Positions 6,424-7,954 of a stretch of DNA of 7,954 nt are shown one piece after another (the stretch's first letter is position 1; each line of letters starts with the position of its first letter). Origin of the DNA: Ardenticatenales bacterium (GTDB taxonomy: Bacteria > Chloroflexota > Anaerolineae > Ardenticatenales > Ardenticatenaceae); contig JACCSL010000283.1 of NCBI GenBank assembly GCA_013812995.1, forward strand, positions 1 through 7,954. The letters are read 5' to 3'. The position numbers were made by a program, and so were the translations under genes. The notes under the pieces are model-generated. The model was not told the DNA's origin. It made no database searches and saw only the letters and a list, made by a program, of their open reading frames with translations.

Positions 6424-7005
6424 CTATCTACAAATATAATTCATTTTAGTCTTGAAATTCTCTCTCAAAGTTAGATTCTTTCCCTCCCTCAGTTCATGCA
6501 CATAACCTTCAAAAACCTCCAGCAATTTCCTGTGAAATAGTTTCCTATTGATGAACAAACCCTTTTTAGTAGGAGAGTCGGCCACTATTTGGGGATAATC
6601 TATACGTATGCGCGAATCCTCCAGTATTTCAGCCTGATGCAAAATCCCGCACCTTATCGTCTTGTAAAATTTTTTTACCCTAGCGGTATCGAAATCTGGA
6701 TGGAAGTAATGAGTGAGGAACTTTTCAAAATGATCACCCCCTTTCCCCTTGGGAGTTTTTTCAACACCCTGCCTAAATTGCTCCAGAGTTTCAATCAAGA
6801 GGCAATCCAGTCCCATAATGGCAAATCCCGAAAATAGTCGAACTCTTGTATCTCCAGATTGTTCTATAGCCTCAATAATATTCAAAAATCTCCCTTGGAT
6901 GCGGTCCACGAAAATATCAATCCCCTTTTGCCAATCATGCTCATTATTGGCAGTGAGGTCCAGGGCTCGCCAATCTTTGTCCGTGTACCTAGGGGAAATA
7001 TCCAT
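6424..7005 (-). CDS. HEPN-like protein, possible RNase or toxin
   Basis: A 193-residue, mainly helical soluble protein. ATG at 7005 is chosen because GGAGG lies 9 bases before it. An in-frame ATG at 7044 would add 13 residues and has no such site. The central segment RLFSGFAIMGLDCLLIETLEQF is a hydrophobic helix typical of a recurring family of hypothetical proteins. It is followed by FYKTIRCGILHQAEI, in which R118 and H123 form the R-x4-H motif of HEPN domains. In HEPN toxins and many defence effectors this pair is the metal-independent RNase active site. The lysine-rich C-terminal part contains ELREGKNLTLRENFKTK. The expected MNT nucleotidyltransferase antitoxin is absent; the gene next in line encodes the gamma-glutamylcyclotransferase-like protein instead. 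Function as an RNA-targeting toxin is inference. A non-catalytic HEPN is also possible. Confidence 0.7.
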   Translation of the reverse strand: MDISPRYTDKDWRALDLTANNEHDWQKGIDIFVDRIQGRFLNIIEAIEQSGDTRVRLFSGFAIMGLDCLLIETLEQFRQGVEKTPKGKGGDHFEKFLTHYFHPDFDTARVKKFYKTIRCGILHQAEILEDSRIRIDYPQIVADSPTKKGLFINRKLFHRKLLEVFEGYVHELREGKNLTLRENFKTKMNYICR

Positions 7006-7057
7006 GTTTTCGATCCTCCAGTGAGTAATACTAACTTTGCACATTCAGGACAGGGAC

Positions 7058-7164
7058 TAGAAATCGCGCCTTTGGGCGTGCCGTGTATTGGTCCATAGCA
7101 ACCTACAGAGCGTCGGCGCAGGCCGACGCCCAGCCGCAGGCTTCCAGCCGCGATTTCTAATCGC
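7058..7164. repeat. Palindromic intergenic element with 11-bp terminal inverted repeats
   Basis: TAGAAATCGCG (7058-7068) and CGCGATTTCTA (7149-7159) are perfect inverted copies bounding about 100 bases. Inside is a perfect 8-bp hairpin, GCGTCGGC (7110-7117) and GCCGACGC (7122-7129), with a 4-base loop. A 4-bp CGCC/GGCG pair around TTTG lies beside the left end. At the right end GCGATT-TCT-AATCGC (7150-7164) is a second, competing hairpin. The element is GC-rich, lacks a convincing ORF and sits between selD and the HEPN-like gene. It resembles REP-like or MITE-like intergenic repeats. The strong hairpin might also slow transcription leaving selD, but no T-run follows it on the minus strand. 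Confidence 0.6.
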
Positions 7165-7174
7165 TTGGCAATCT

Positions 7175-7954
7175 TTAAAGCGTTCCTTCCGTCACGAGCG
7201 CGATGCCCTCGCCCTCGCTGACATGGCCGATGGGGTAGCCATGAATCCCCTCCTCGTCCAGCGCCATGAGAAGAGCGTCGGTTTTCGATGCAGAAACGGC
7301 AATGAGGAGCCCGCCGCTGGTCTGAGGATCCCATGCCACCTCGATGTAGGGGGGCTCCACGCTCTTGTCTACCGTAACCTTCGTGAAAAAGTCCCGGTTG
7401 CGTTTGGCTCCGCCCGTCACCTTGCCCTCCCTGGCGTAGATCAGGGCACCCGTCAGAAGGGGCAACGTGTTCGCATGGAGCACCATGCCGACGCCGCTTG
7501 CCTCCGCCATCTCGCTGGCATGGCCCAGCAGCCCGAAGCCGGTGATGTCGGTGCAGGCGCTCACGCCCACGCGCCGCATGGCCGCCGCTCCCCCACGGTT
7601 CAATGCGCTCATGACCTTGATGGCCTCTGCCAGATGCGCCTCCTCGTGGAGCGCATCGGCACGCGCGGCGGTGGCGATGATACCGCTCCCCAACGGCTTA
7701 GTCAGGATCAACTGGTCGCCCGGCTGCGCGCCCGCCAGCGTCACGATATGGTCCGGGTGAATGGTTCCTGTCACCACGAGGCCGAACTTCGGCTCCGCGT
7801 CTGTGACCGTATGCCCCCCGGCGACGACGCCGCCCCCGGCGCGCACTACCTCGGCGGCCCCCAGGAAAATCTCGGCGATCATCTCGCGCGGCAGGTCGGC
7901 GGGGAACCCCGCGATGTTGAGCGCCAGGAGCACCTCGCCGCCCATAGCGTAGAC
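7175..7954 (-). CDS. selD: Selenide, water dikinase (selenophosphate synthetase), N-terminus outside window
   Basis: Makes selenophosphate, the selenium donor for selenocysteine and selenouridine, from selenide and ATP in the cytoplasm. The visible 259 residues begin at VYAMGGEVLLALNIAGFP, a standard internal SelD segment, and the frame is open to position 7954. Other landmarks are GGHTVTDAEPKFGLVVTG (Mg-ATP binding), GDQLILTKPLGSGI, CTDITGFGLLGH and DPQTSGGLLI, in the family order. The roughly 85 missing N-terminal residues contain the catalytic Cys or Sec and the Lys, so it cannot be told whether the enzyme is itself a selenoprotein. The stop at 7177-7175 is followed by the palindromic element. 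No selA, selB or tRNA-Sec gene is in the window. Confidence 0.97.
   Translation of the reverse strand, partial: VYAMGGEVLLALNIAGFPADLPREMIAEIFLGAAEVVRAGGGVVAGGHTVTDAEPKFGLVVTGTIHPDHIVTLAGAQPGDQLILTKPLGSGIIATAARADALHEEAHLAEAIKVMSALNRGGAAAMRRVGVSACTDITGFGLLGHASEMAEASGVGMVLHANTLPLLTGALIYAREGKVTGGAKRNRDFFTKVTVDKSVEPPYIEVAWDPQTSGGLLIAVSASKTDALLMALDEEGIHGYPIGHVSEGEGIALVTEGTL

Noticed and set aside
7003..7044. Upstream ATG at 7044 as start of the HEPN-like protein
   Set aside because: No Shine-Dalgarno precedes it, whereas GGAGG lies 9 bases before the ATG at 7005 and falls within the extra 13 codons.
3741..7045. Integrase, transposase or flanking direct repeats that would mark the cassette as a mobile element
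   Set aside because: No such gene, and I found no matching direct repeat at the two ends by eye.
6882..7334. Minus-strand open frame of 150 codons bridging selD and the HEPN-like gene
   Set aside because: It overlaps the coding ends of two better-supported genes in another frame and runs through the palindromic element; translation is Arg/Gly-rich without domain features.

Overview
The window is one strand-biased stretch of bacterial chromosome. All nine supported genes lie on the minus strand and read from right to left. The outer parts are GC-rich core genes: the C-terminal part of selD at the right edge, and fabF, rnc, an RmlD-like reductase and a multi-pass membrane protein on the left. 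The membrane protein has the N-terminal 'LRPMGIGDLLDR' and C-terminal 'YFDLRIRHEGLD' signatures common in Chloroflexota and some actinobacteria. Together with selD and a fabF-rnc pair, this suggests a Gram-positive-like or Chloroflexota-type organism. That placement is an inference of moderate to low confidence.

Layout in transcription order: selD (7954-7175, 5' end outside the window); a palindromic intergenic element (about 7058-7164); a HEPN-like protein (7005-6424); a gamma-glutamylcyclotransferase-like 'AWGSLIW' protein (6364-5807); a DNA methyltransferase (5704-4676) and a PD-(D/E)XK restriction endonuclease (4673-3732), ending in an intrinsic terminator whose stem contains the endonuclease stop codon. 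Then comes a tightly packed group: fabF (3674-2400), rnc (2399-1710), an RmlD-like NAD(P)-binding reductase (1720-878) and a membrane protein (860 to beyond position 1).

The middle 3.3 kb is visibly AT-richer than its flanks and looks like an acquired defence cassette placed between two housekeeping blocks. Its two certain partners are the type II restriction-modification pair, whose genes are 2 bases apart. The methyltransferase is a beta-class amino-methyltransferase with an unusual DGGY in place of (D/N/S)PPY in catalytic motif IV. Upstream of it lie two genes of uncharacterised families: a HEPN protein with an RxxxxH motif, the usual RNase signature of HEPN toxins, and a protein with features of the gamma-glutamylcyclotransferase fold. 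Whether these two form a toxin-antitoxin or abortive-infection unit, or assist the R-M pair, cannot be decided from sequence alone. This is the most interesting question in the window.

The housekeeping block links fatty-acid elongation (FabF) to dsRNA processing (RNase III), a pairing seen in many bacteria. No acpP lies upstream of fabF here, because the cassette and its terminator occupy that place. No tRNA, rRNA, CRISPR array, transposase or integrase gene was found.
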